Under the pieces are notes generated by a model. The model saw nothing but the letters and a program-made list of their open reading frames with translations. It searched no databases and was not told where the DNA came from. The position numbers were made by a program, and so were the translations under genes. Positions 11,100 to 21,644 of a stretch of 64,000 nt of DNA are shown here, piece by piece. How positions within the stretch are numbered: position 1 is the first letter of the stretch; each line of letters opens with the position of its first letter. The DNA comes from Pneumocystis sp. 'macacae' (taxonomy: Eukaryota > Ascomycota > Pneumocystomycetes > Pneumocystales > Pneumocystaceae): positions 62,001 to 126,000 of the forward strand of contig CM030727.1 in the NCBI GenBank assembly GCA_018127085.1. The letters run 5' to 3'.

Positions 11100-12653
11100 T
11101 CAGCTACTATCACATTTACAGAACATGTACCGAATTAAAAAATCATCTTGAAGAGTTGAATGATTAGAGTTTTCTAGCCGAAATTGAGCAATACTTCGCG
11201 ATATTGACTTACTGAAAAATGCTGAACGGAAAACAAAAGGAACATCGAGTTGAAACACATGACCAAGCAAAATTAATCTATCTTGATAGTTGACAGTGTC
11301 ATTTAAAATGGTTAGTCTAAATAAATCTGTCTGATTTATATTCCTTTTAGTCATTTTTAATCTTGGTCTTAGTAATTTAGAACTTCCTTTAGAACTATCA
11401 TCAATGTTATTAATTGGGTTAAGATCGGACCATGGTTTTGAAGAAAAAACAGCTATATTAGTCTTTTGTATTGAAATTTGCCAGAAATTAGGATTAAAGG
11501 CAACCATTTCGAGATCCATGATAATAACTTGGGGAGAAACAACAATGTTAGTTGCATTCGCAATTTTCGGTTCCTGAAGAGGTTGTGTAATTACCATAAG
11601 TATAATAGTACATACAAGAAAAATTAAAAAAAAAACAAAAAACCATTTAAATTTTCTAAAAAAGATATACCGCTTCCGTTTATTATGTTGACGGCATTCA
11701 TGATATCGATCTTCACTGAAGTATCCAATATCTTTGTAAAGAAGAGGAATTCTCTCATAAGGATAAAACTCATCATGAGCAGCACAAAATTGACTGGCAT
11801 TTTTATCTATAAAATGACGGCGACACGATGTATTATAGTGTTTTAGCTTCTGGTGTTTATAATGTGGAGATGATGGACATGAAGTCGTACGTGATCCAAT
11901 TCTATGAGGTGAACGAAGTCCTGTTTCAATTTTTGACAAGATGCATGAAGGAAACATAGATGTTCTTCCAGGAGAACGGGTGCTATCTTTTCAGAAAAAA
12001 ATAAGATTTTTTCCCATAATTAAATTTACAAATAATATACCTGAAAACATGATAAACGAATCTTTATGGTCCGGATCAGAGGACCAAGAATGGTTCGTAA
12101 ACTTCATACTATGTTTGCCCGAAAGACCGATTCTCCCATCATGTCGTGAATGAGAAACAATCGAAGAAATAGAAGAAGTCCTTGATAATTGACGTGGAGA
12201 ACGTGCATTTGTCTCATAGACAAATGTTTCATCGGAATCAGAGTCAATATTCTCATCAATAGCAGATGCTATTTTAGCAGCAAATACCTCGGATTTCGAA
12301 GGAACTAGAAAAATTAGAATGGCCATTTTAAATCCCCCATTTATATTTATAAGCAATATTAACAACTTGTAGTTATAAATAATTCATTCTTCCTCTAACT
12401 TACCATTTGTCAAACGAGAACGTTTTTTTTTCGCCCGAGTTCCTTTCATCGTCTCCATGCCTTTTCGCTGTCTAGGTGCTAAGCCACCTGCAGGCACTTG
12501 CACAGTCTCTGTCTCCACAGTCACCTTAAGAGATCCCCCTTTCAATCCATCACAGAACCCTTCTCTTTGTCCTTCTTTCGGCACACTTTTAAATCCCTCT
12601 TCCTCTCTGTTATCCCCCAAAATACCTGTTATCATACTCTCCTTTGAATGCAT
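11100..12653 (-). CDS. VAC7: Vac7-like activator of PI3P 5-kinase
   Basis: The protein resembles fungal Vac7, a vacuolar membrane activator of the Fab1 lipid kinase that makes PI(3,5)P2. Three exons join at 12307-12400 (approximately) and 11984-12037 (approximately). The N-terminal half is Ser/Arg-rich and holds the family motif SDSDETFVYETNARSPRQL. A single transmembrane segment (WFFVFFLIFLVCTIILMVI) is followed by a luminal domain: EPKIANATNIVVSPQVIIMD, FNPNFWQISIQKTNIAVF, DRLILLGHVFQLDVPFVF. The upstream in-frame codon at 12695 is GTG, so I take the first ATG at 12653. Confidence 0.8.
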
Positions 12654-13093
12654 TTCTAGTCTCTTCAATACTTCAACATCAAGGCTCTTTTTCACAGTGT
12701 TTTAAGTAATCTCTTCCTACTAATTTCCTCCTATTAATTCTTCTATTCAATATATATTCCTTTCTGCAAAATCCTATTTGAACAATACCACTTGTCAATC
12801 ACGCTCGAACGTAATATAACTTAATAATAACCACTCGAAAACCTTATCCTTGGAGATAACTATTAAGAACACTTTTATTTTTAGAGAAAATGACCATTCT
12901 TTTGGCAATTTTCTAGAAAATGCTTAACATATTGTATAGTAATATGATAATCTATAAAAATACCCGTTGACACTATTTACCGCAAACAGCTCGTTACCCT
13001 GGAGATGATCAGAGAACGACAAAGTAACCCTATAATATTAAATGTCGATGAGTTGACAATATAAAGTAGAAAAAAGTTTAAGATTTGAATACC
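12654..13093. other. VAC7/LSM12 divergent spacer
   Basis: This promoter region lies between two divergent genes. AACCCTATAA occurs near 13026, about 60 bp upstream of LSM12. I see nothing else definite. Confidence 0.45.
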
Positions 13094-13878
13094 ATGGAAA
13101 ACCACATAGGAGCACGGAAGAACCAAGAAACAGGGGTTCAGAACGTAGGGAATATTTCCCTTGAATCAACTATTGGATTGCGTGTGAAAGTCAGAACGTT
13201 ATTGGACGAAATACAAACAGGAGAGAGTAGGTCATCCTAAACAAGATAGCAGGGCTAATAGAAGCTTAGTCTATGCATATGATGCAGTCACGAATACCCT
13301 GATGCTTCAGAGAGAGTCAAAAGTGCCGCACAAGTCACCTGCAGCATGGGACTTTGTTATTTTAAAAATTTCATGCTTAAAAGATATCCAGCTGGAAGAG
13401 ACACCCGAAACACTGTCTTCTCGATTGGGGGGAGATTCAATAAAAGATTCAAATGCGTTTGGGCGCTCAAAAGTTCATGTAAAGCCTATTTCTTTGGATA
13501 TTTTACCAGCAAGAGAGCAAGCGTCAAGAAAAGAGCAGCAGGCAGCCATTGCCAGAAAAGGTATCGGTGTTACACAGGAAGCACAGAATTTATTTGACTC
13601 TTTAAGCAAAACGTAAGAGCTCCCTGTTTAAGTTTATCCATTCATCAGATGTCCAGTCTTCCATGTCGATGGGAAAAACAATCTATTATTGTGCTCGACG
13701 AGGTCTACATCGATCCCCCATATACTGTCGAGGCATGCCGGGCCAACTCAAAAGACTCTAAGGGCTATTCAAGGGTTTGCAAAGTGGTACTATTGCTTGT
13801 TTTGAGGAATCGAACTAACACTGGTAGCTCGAAGGTGAACGACAACGACTCGATGCTGCATCGCACCGTGGTGGCTAG
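13094..13878 (+). CDS. LSM12: Lsm12 homologue (LSM plus AD domain)
   Basis: Lsm12 is an RNA-associated protein with an N-terminal LSM fold and a C-terminal anticodon-binding-like (AD) domain; yeast Lsm12 binds the Pbp1/ataxin-2 complex. The reading is MENHIGARKNQETG, GLRVKVRTLLDEIQTGEIYA, YDAVTNTLMLQ, IARKGIGVTQEAQNLFDSLS, KTLPCRWEKQSIIVLDEVYI, DPPYTVEACR, RVCKVLEGERQRLDAAS. Introns that give this product are 13228-13270, about 13609-13650 and 13787-13827, each about 41-45 nt. Without the last intron the frame would stay open to 14008, but the spliced tail KVLEGERQRL fits the fungal family much better. Confidence 0.85.
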
Positions 13879-14799
13879 GATCGCCTCTGTCCTGTGGGCG
13901 TCGATGCAGCATGCTAGGATGATTTCTGTCCCCTACACATTGCATTTTCCATTATTTTCGATTCTTCGCTGTCTGACGCACTTTTACTGTCAGATCCATT
14001 GGATGTAGTGATCTTTCTGCACACATGGTGCCCTCTATTGGCTTTGGCTTTGTCTACCGGATTATTTCCTGTCTGCAATGGGCTGTTTTACCCGCCACAT
14101 ACCGTTTTCTATTTGCTGACGTCGGGCGATGCATCTGGCCTCATATTCAGCCCTCATAGGACAATGCTTTTTGCAGACACACTAGGCTATGCTATTTACT
14201 CGTGGACATTGCAATTGGCTCGCTGGCTATACCTCGAGGCACTATCCAGCTGTCTCCACTCACTCGGCAACACAACTGCAAGACAAACATCGTCTGTCTC
14301 TCAACCATGTTTTGTCTACGTCTTGTTTATATATTCTTTATCTGTTTGTTTATTTGCTGTATATTTTACAACACCACACCATCTCATTTTCAATCGTATC
14401 GACCGTACGTAACATGTAACGTATGTACGTACGTATGCCATTCAACATTTATTATTAATGTTACTGATACTATCAATGGTGTTGCTTACTACCGCTGTCC
14501 TACTGCTGTCATTGCTTACTGCCTACTGCCCATCGCCTTCCCCCTGCTACGCTGCCGTCCCACCCTTGATCTGGCCAGCACCACTGCACCTCACTCAGCC
14601 GCAACCACCGGCATGGCGTGCTCAAAAATACATAAACTCCAAAAACAAAATATATATTAAGTACAAATTACATACTCAAACATACACCGCAGATCGCCCG
14701 CCGCTGACCAAACACTCACATACCCCCCGCTCCGCCCATGACTACGCCTCGTTCGCCTCTGCAAACGTCTCATCGGCAATCTGCTGCACATCTGCCCCC
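13879..14799. other. Convergent LSM12/SRP1 spacer with moderate GC
   Basis: The region is open in several plus-strand frames because it is GC-richer than other spacers, but none of the translations resembles a protein. It holds a pyrimidine-rich stretch (about 14325-14360) and a TACG/ACGT repeat (listed separately). I regard it as 3' flanking sequence. Confidence 0.4.
14404..14436. repeat. Short TACGTA/ACGT repeat cluster
   Basis: CGTACGTAAC, ACGTATGTACGT and ACGTAT words follow each other, making a small self-complementary cluster between the convergent LSM12 and SRP1 genes. The function is unknown. Confidence 0.5.
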
Positions 14800-15660
14800 T
14801 TAGAACCCTCTCCACACTCCGTCCAACCCACCCTCGCTCTCCCCCGCCTGCCCCAGGTCCGTCTCGACTGTCATGTCGCCCGGCACCTCGTCTACCGCCT
14901 TCCTGTGCTCCGACGAGCGCCGAGACGACCCCCGGCTCCCCCGGCTCCGCGTCCGGCTCCGCGAGCGGCTTCTGCTCCGGCTCCGGCTGCGACTGCGGCT
15001 CCGTGTCCGGCTCCGGCTTCTGCTTCTAGTCCTACTTCTAGTCCTGCTTCTAGTCCTGCTCCTGCTCCTGCTCCGGCTCGGACTGTGCCGCCGCGTCCGT
15101 CCCCGCGCACGGCTCCGTGTCCGGCTCCGGCTGTAGTGGCTCCGCCGGTGCCGCCGGTGCCGGCTGTGTCGGCTCCGGCTCCGCGTCCGGCTCCGGCTTC
15201 TGCTCCGCGACCGGCTCCGGCTGTCGCTGTAGCTCCGGCTCCGGCCCCGGCTGTACGACCGGTGCCGCCTCCGCGAACTGCTGCGTCCTCGTCGGTGAGT
15301 TGTGTACGTACGGTCATCAAACCGCCACGACGCCGACGGTGACTTCTTCGCCCACTGCCCTCAGCACTGCCTCTCTCCCCCCTCCTACCTCAATACTCAG
15401 CGTCTCCCGCCCAAACCGTGCCCCGTGCAGATCATGGTACGCCTCGTCTGCGTCCCGCGAGTCCTCATACTCGACAAACGCAAACCTGCTGCCTCAGCAC
15501 CCCCCTTCACTCCCCACACCTACGGCCGTGCCCCCAGCTTCCGCGGCACCGGGATATCGCACCGAACCAGCCGCCCAAACTTCTCAAACTTGTGTGCAAG
15601 GTCCTTTGCACGCACATCGCTCGAAAACCCTGTCACATACAGCGTCTGTCTCCGCGTCAT
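14800..15660 (-). CDS. srp1: SR-type splicing factor, Srp1-like (RRM plus RS domain)
   Basis: This is an SR protein closest to fission-yeast Srp1. The RRM reads [40 protein letters not shown], then after a 38-nt intron [20 protein letters not shown] and [14 protein letters not shown]. About 100 residues of arginine-serine repeats follow ([11 protein letters not shown] type, about 14890-15280). Introns are about 15510-15547, a 34-nt one after the LSIE codons, and a 27-nt one at 15281-15307. The tail ends ...GVWRGF with TAA at 14800; an alternative spliced tail ending at 14742 is possible. The alanine-proline-rich plus-strand ORFs over this stretch are shadows of the RS codons. Confidence 0.87.
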
Positions 15661-15698
15661 CCCACTCCCGTTTCCACTCGTTTTTCTCCGCAACGTGA

Positions 15699-18217
15699 GA
15701 CCGACCCCGCCAAAACACCGAGACTGCCCCGACCGGGCCCAAAGACCCTCTGACAACGGACACCATCTGGACTGCATTTGCACAGGGCCTTGGCGGTGCC
15801 TGGGCTGCTCTTGGCGGCCGTGCCGCCTCCCCCTCCCGCACCCCCACTGCCCTCCCCACCCCGGTCTCTGTCCCGGGCTCTCTCTGGGACAAAGAGCATA
15901 CCCAGACTGGCGCTGACGGGCTGGGCTGCCACGGGGGTGCTGTGGGCGTCGAGCGCCTGCGTGCACTCAAGAACGAGGTCATTGGGTATCCCGAGCGCAA
16001 GCGGCTGCTGATGGACCAGCGGGTCGTCGATGTGCTTGCACGCGTCCTCGACGAGAGCGAGGATGCTGCAAAGATCGAGGCGGTCATTGTGCTTGGGTCG
16101 CTTGCACACGGTATGCACAGGCCATTGGGGCGCACTGACAGACAGGGGGGCGCGTGTATGCGGAGAAGATCAGGCAGTCGCGGGTCATGGGGCAGCTGTA
16201 TGCGTTTGTTGCCGGGGGGACAGGGAAGCTGGTGACAGCTTCCCTGAGGACACTGGTGACGGTTCTGCGGGGCGTGGGCGACAGAGCGGGCGAGAGCACA
16301 GAGGGCACAGAGGGAGGGGTGCCGCGGGAGGCAGTAGAGCGGTTTGTGAGTGTGCTGCGGAGACGGAGAGAGGGCAGCGGGAGGACAGAGTGTGAGGAGG
16401 CATGGCTGGTGACACAGGTGATTGGGGAGAGTGCACGGACGGGGGGGCGGGCAGAGGAGCTGGGGGGGTGGGGGATCCTGGAGAAGCTGGTCGAGATTGT
16501 GTGGGAGGAGGGCGGCCAGCGGGGGAGGAAGGGCGAGGAGCAGTTCTGGAGGACACGGCTGGTTGGGGGCGCAGTGGGGGCACTGGCATCGCTGAGCCAC
16601 AAGCAGGAGGTCTATGGGTCGCAGATAGCGGCGTCGTACAGGCAACCGGGGGGGAGCGAGGGGTATCCGATGATCAGCAGGCTTCTGAGGCTTGTCAAGG
16701 ACGAGGAGAGGTCTATCCGGGTGGGGGCGGCGGGGTGTCTTGCAAATCTATACAGGAGTGGGGCGGTTCCAAAGCGGTATGTGAGTGAGGTGGAATACAC
16801 GGTGGTCCCGGTGGTGGTGGGGCTGCTGTCAGAGGAGGACGGGGTAAAGGAGAAGGCGCTGGGGATTCTGGCGCACCTGGTGACGGACAGCGACGAGATG
16901 CAGCGGGCAGCGTGTGAGGCGGAGGTGGTGAAGCGGCTGGGGGGGATTCTGGAGGAGAGGCGCCGGGGGGGGGAGGTGGGGGGGGTGGGGGACAGGATTG
17001 TTGAGGCAGGGGAGCAGTGGTGTTGTGGGGGTGCTGATGGGGCAGGGGGTGCTGCTGGCGATAGCGGCGCTGACGCTGTTCAAGGACGAGTACCGGAAGC
17101 AGGTGATCAATGCAAAGATTGTGCCGCATATAGTCGAGGCGCTGTCGCACGGGTGGGCGGGGGTGCGTGCAGCGGCATGCCAGTGCACACGGAGTCTGTC
17201 GCGGAGTGTGTGTGTGCTGCGGAGCAACCTGGTGGATGCGGGGATTGCAGAGCCGCTGTTTGTGCTGCTGACGGACGAGGACATAAAGGTGAGGACGGCG
17301 GCGTGTGCGGCGGTGTGCAATCTGGTGCTGGATTTTTCGCCGATGCGGTCGGCGATTATGGAGAAGGGGGCGCTTAAGATTATGTGTGAGCATGCGAAGA
17401 ACGAGAATGCGGGGCTGCGGCTGAATGCGGTGTGGGCGCTGAAGCATATTGTGTATGCGGCGGAGACGGAGGTCAAGAAGAATGTGCTGAGGGAGCTGGG
17501 ATATGGGGTGCTTGTGAAGTATTTTTTGTGTTTTGTGGGGAGGGAGTGACGAGTCAAGGCTGTGCGACGACCCCCAGGTGGGTGTCCAGGAGCAGGCGCT
17601 GGATGTGATTAGGAATGTTATATGTGGGCAACAAGAAGTAGGTTTTGCAAGGGGTTTGAGGGGCGGTTTCTGAGGAGTTTAGAACATTGACTTGTTGTTG
17701 AACAACATGGGGGTTTCCCAGATCCTGGGGATTATAAGGGGGAAGCTGGCGTCGAGTTTTACCGAGATTATAACAGCAGTAGTGGAGGACATGCTGGTTT
17801 TGGGGGCTGACGAGAATAGGCAATATATATATGTGTCCACATTGCGTCGGGGAGTGATGTGCATAGGAATATTATTATAGAGCAGAGCGAGATTCTGCAG
17901 TTGATTCTGAAGCATATAGGACACACGAGCTTTGAAGTCCGTCTGGGGTGTCTGTGGGTGCTGATAAATCTTACGTGGACGGATGAGAGTTCGGATAAGA
18001 TGAGTAGTTTGTGTTGTGGATTGTGGTAAGACTGAGTGCGACTAGGTCATGAAGGAGCACCGGAACCAGGTTTTGAAGGATTTGGGGTTTTTGGAGAAGT
18101 TGAAGCTTATGCAGAATGATTCTTCTTCTGATATCCGCGAAAGAGTTAAGACAGCACTGGTATGTGTTCCTCGTGCGGCGGCATCTAATTTGCGTGTTTT
18201 AGTCTCAGCTTGAATAG
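15699..18217 (+). CDS. GID5: ARMC8/Gid5-type armadillo protein of the GID/CTLH ubiquitin ligase
   Basis: This armadillo-repeat protein matches ARMC8/Gid5 (Vid28), the scaffold linking substrate receptors to the GID/CTLH E3 ligase. Conserved blocks are [185 protein letters not shown], and the end TALSQLE. Introns include 16111-16145, a 34-nt one near 16970, a 35-nt one at about 17519, a 45-nt one at about 17640, a 23-nt one at 17797-17819, and 18000-18045 with an AT donor. No ATG precedes the conserved N-terminus in frame; 15699 is only where the frame opens. Confidence 0.85.
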
Positions 18218-18830
18218 AATGGTGTATTTTGCACGATTATTTTGCAAAATAATCAGCTTGCGAGTTGGCTGCTCATTTGTTTATTTTCTGTATATCTAGA
18301 TGGTCTAGCGAGTCTATGCCTCAGCTGTTTTATGTGTCTCTTAGATAATTTCACGGTGCTTCTGCCATACACCTATATAAAGGCTTAGTCTATTCATGTT
18401 TATATATAGCAATTTCGTTGAGTATTGTGTTTGATAGTTGAGTTGAATCTAATTTGGGACTCTTATTGTAATTCAAAGATATTCAAGGAGCTTTTCAAAC
18501 AAGTGTTATTTTCAAAAAAAATTACTATTGTAAATAATCAATATATTTATACGTGTTTTTAATTCAATTATACAGAAATGCTAAGAATAAGAATGTTTCT
18601 TTTAATAATAATTAATATAAATATGCTAAATAATATTCTGCTATATAAGTTTCGCGTTTATCGATAATTTCAGTTTACCAATCTTCAAAATTGACTTCTT
18701 TTGGATAGAGATTATTAAATAAGTACAAAGTGCGCAAAATGTAGAAGCGTCTTATTTTTCGGAGGCTAACGCGTTGTTTGTTTTAGTATTTTTTGGATTT
18801 TTTTTTTGGATTTTTTTTGGATTTGTTGAA
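18218..18830. other. Spacer upstream of RAD21
   Basis: This AT-rich intergenic region is the promoter for RAD21 and contains the MluI-box listed next. No gene is seen. Confidence 0.5.
18769..18774. promoter_or_regulatory. MluI cell-cycle box (ACGCGT) upstream of RAD21
   Basis: AACGCGTT lies 56-63 bp before the RAD21 start codon. ACGCGT is the MBF/MCB site used for G1/S genes in yeasts, and the cohesin gene RAD21/MCD1 is a known member of that regulon. ACGCGT also occurs elsewhere in the window, so the hexamer alone is weak evidence. Confidence 0.45.
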
Positions 18831-20873
18831 ATGTTTTATTCAGAAACTATTCTTTCAAAAAAAGTATGGAACGCCAACTATTTATTTGTTTATATTACTA
18901 ATCATTTAGGGGCCTCTGGCAAAGATTTGGCTTGCTGCGCATTGGGAAAAAAAACTTTCAAAATCTCAATTCTTGCAAACAAATATTAAACAATCGGTTA
19001 ATGCAATTGTCAATCAGGATCTAATCCCTATGGCACTTAGATTAAGCGGACAGTTATTGTTGGGTGTTGTAAAAGTTTACTCGCGTAAAACGCGTTATCT
19101 TTTAGAGGATTGTAATGAGGCACTGATGAAAATTAAGATGGTAAACAAAATATAAGTGGTAATTTTTTATTAATCTTTAAGGCTTTTAGACAAGGGAACG
19201 TAGATCTTCCTGCATCAAATAATCTGAGTATTTCACTTCAGTCTGCTCAGTTAGTATTACCTGAAACAATTACTGAGTTTGACCTTTTAATTCCTGATCC
19301 TACATTTAACATGATGTATTAGTTTTTTTCTGTATAAGATCATGATTTAATTAGAGTAGGGATATAGATGAAATTCCAGAACCTTCTAGTTTTTCTCATA
19401 TTTCAAAAAAACAAGATATTACGCTTATATCAGCATTTGAGCCATCTATTGAAGTTGGCAGAGGGCATCAATTAGATTTAATAGATGATCCTCTTGTTCA
19501 GGCAGACGAGAGCCAGAGAATTGACTTAGATTTTGGAATTGGCGACAATAATGATTTACAAGACGATATTTCTGTTGAAATAGGTAGAGATCGCGTATCA
19601 GATTCACGTTTTAGCCAAGAATTTAGCGATATTATTGGGTTAGAGAAAGATATGGACAATGAAAATACTTCTCCTGCAGATGCAGGTATGAATGATCACT
19701 TAAATACTATACATATGAACGATATGGATGGCCCTCTTGAACCTGTAACAGAATTTTCTATCCATCAATTGGAAACTGTGGATCAGGACAATGGGTTGAT
19801 ATCAGAGGACAGAGAACAAATTATTTCAGGCAGTAGTAGCACGTTAACGACTGAAATTTTAGAATTTGATGAGCTACAAACTGGAATACCTGAATCAAAT
19901 AAAACAACTCGGTCAAAAAATCATCAGCTACGATATAAAGGAGCACTTGAAGATTCTGTTATCGAAATATCTTCAAAAACATTTTCTTCTCAATTACGAA
20001 ATACATCATCTATTACTAAACAAAATAAATTACTTTCTCCCGACCCTGTTTTTTTAGCATTAATTCAGCTTCAAACATCAGGTAAATTTGGTACACACAT
20101 ACTTCAGCCTTTGAACGTTCATTCATCAATTGCATCTTTGCTTAATCCCGGTTACATTTCTTTTATGCAATCTAGTTTATTTAAACGAAAGCGTATAGGA
20201 AATATAGATCAAAATGATTACGAATCAACTAGTCCATTTAAACATCCAAAAATTGATACTGTCGGTATTAATGAGTCTAAAGTAGACACAAATTTATCTA
20301 GTAGTAATATTAAAAATTTTGAATTTGAAAATTCTAATGATATATTTTTTCCTGTCGATGATCCTATTCCTATTTATGAGGATTCAGAGATAAATACTGG
20401 TGAAGGTTTTATAATTTTCATTAATATTTTTTTTTAATTTTTTCAAGTTTTTGATTCACCTATACACAACTTTTCAATTAAACAAGATAAAGAAATAGAG
20501 TTGATTAATAGGGACGCGTTTAATTCAGAAATTCATGATGATTTAGATTTGATTCCTATTCTGAGAAATACATTTAGCTCTGAAAAAAATGCATTTAAAA
20601 ATACCATTGACTTTGAAGATATTATAAAAAATGTACAGCTTATTTAATTTATATTCATCTATTGACATTTTTTAGGAATCACGTATAAATATTTCAAAAA
20701 GATTCCTTGAAATTCTAATTTTGGCAACTAGAAATCTTATAAATATTAAACAAAAAGAAAGTTATGGTAATATTCAGATTAGTGCTTCTAAAGAGCTTTT
20801 TGGAAATAATGTAAAAATTTTACTTGAGAAGGATCAGAATATACAAGATAATGTAAAAAAAGTTAACAATTAA
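18831..20873 (+). CDS. RAD21: Cohesin kleisin subunit Rad21/Scc1
   Basis: This is the mitotic kleisin that closes the cohesin ring around sister chromatids and is cut by separase. The N-terminal SMC3-binding domain reads [31 protein letters not shown] and [21 protein letters not shown] long acidic, Ser-rich linker follows. The C-terminal winged helix that binds SMC1 reads [34 protein letters not shown]. Introns lie after SKK, after KIKM, near 19313-19355, near 20407-20450 and near 20630-20675. The region around 19560-20050 is the likely separase target zone, but I do not see an unambiguous ExxR site. Confidence 0.95.
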
Positions 20874-21636
20874 ATCTTTAGATAATTAAAATTCATGATG
20901 TTCTTGCATATTTTTGATCATATTTTAGAGTGTTAGTTTTAGATTATATTTATTGATACAAAATGTACTTTTCATATATGTATATTATTCTATTATTTTA
21001 GTGGGTGTAACATTTGAGTTTATTTGAAGTTAATAGAAACGTGTTTAGAATTTCAAATATTAAGCTATTTAGATTTTGCCTTTTTATCGCTAAATGCTAT
21101 TAATTTTTTTTTTGGTATTTAATTGTTTTTTAATTTGAAAGTTTTTATTTTATGAAATTTTAAATTTATAAAGAATTGTTTCTTGAAAAAACTGATTTCA
21201 TTTTAATTTACTAAATAGATTAATCATCTTGAGCAAACAATATATTTTATAAATACATTATATTATTAATAGTACTTTTGATCAAATGGATTTAAAGTAT
21301 ATGAATTATATGATTTTTGAAAATAGTAGAAAAAATATAATAAATCTGTAAAGTTTTTTTCAAAAATATTTATTAATTAATAAATAAATATAAATAATTG
21401 ATATAGATTAACTTATTATAATTCCATATTTTTGTAATTATATAAAAATATATATAAAAACAACAATGTAACCTTAAGTTATTCATAACGAAAAAATAGT
21501 TGGATTAAGATATTTAAGATTTTAACAATTAGTACAAATAACTTTTCTATTTTGTGTTTAAACATCGAAAAGCGAAATTAACAAGATCAAACGATTAAAT
21601 AACGAAATTATTTTAAAAGTGCAAAAATCATGGAAA
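20874..21636. other. AT-rich spacer upstream of the nucleoporin gene
   Basis: This 0.76 kb region is extremely AT-rich, with T- and A-runs. No gene or RNA is seen. It ends with the short upstream ORF that overlaps the nucleoporin start. Confidence 0.5.
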
Positions 21637-21644
21637 ATGTCTAA
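21630..21644 (+). promoter_or_regulatory. Five-codon upstream ORF overlapping the nucleoporin start codon
   Basis: ATG GAA AAT GTC TAA starts 7 nt before the nucleoporin ATG, in a different frame, and ends 5 nt beyond that ATG's first base. Scanning ribosomes would meet this ATG first unless transcription starts after it. It could lower expression or favour reinitiation. Confidence 0.4.

Noticed and set aside
13787..14008. LSM12 reading through to a stop at 14008
   Set aside because: A 41-nt GT-AG intron (13787-13827) gives KVLEGERQRLDAAS, which fits the family's C-terminus; the read-through tail does not.
13999..14412. 137-codon plus-strand ORF after LSM12
   Set aside because: No recognisable motifs; it lies in the 3' flank between convergent genes, where moderate GC opens the frames.
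14458..15342. Long plus-strand alanine/proline-rich ORFs opposite SRP1
   Set aside because: They are the antisense of the RS repeat codons (CGG AGC) of the SR protein; the minus strand has a clear RRM and RS domain.
15584..17557. Long minus-strand ORFs opposite GID5
   Set aside because: GC-rich DNA leaves several frames open. Only the plus-strand frame shows the armadillo family blocks.
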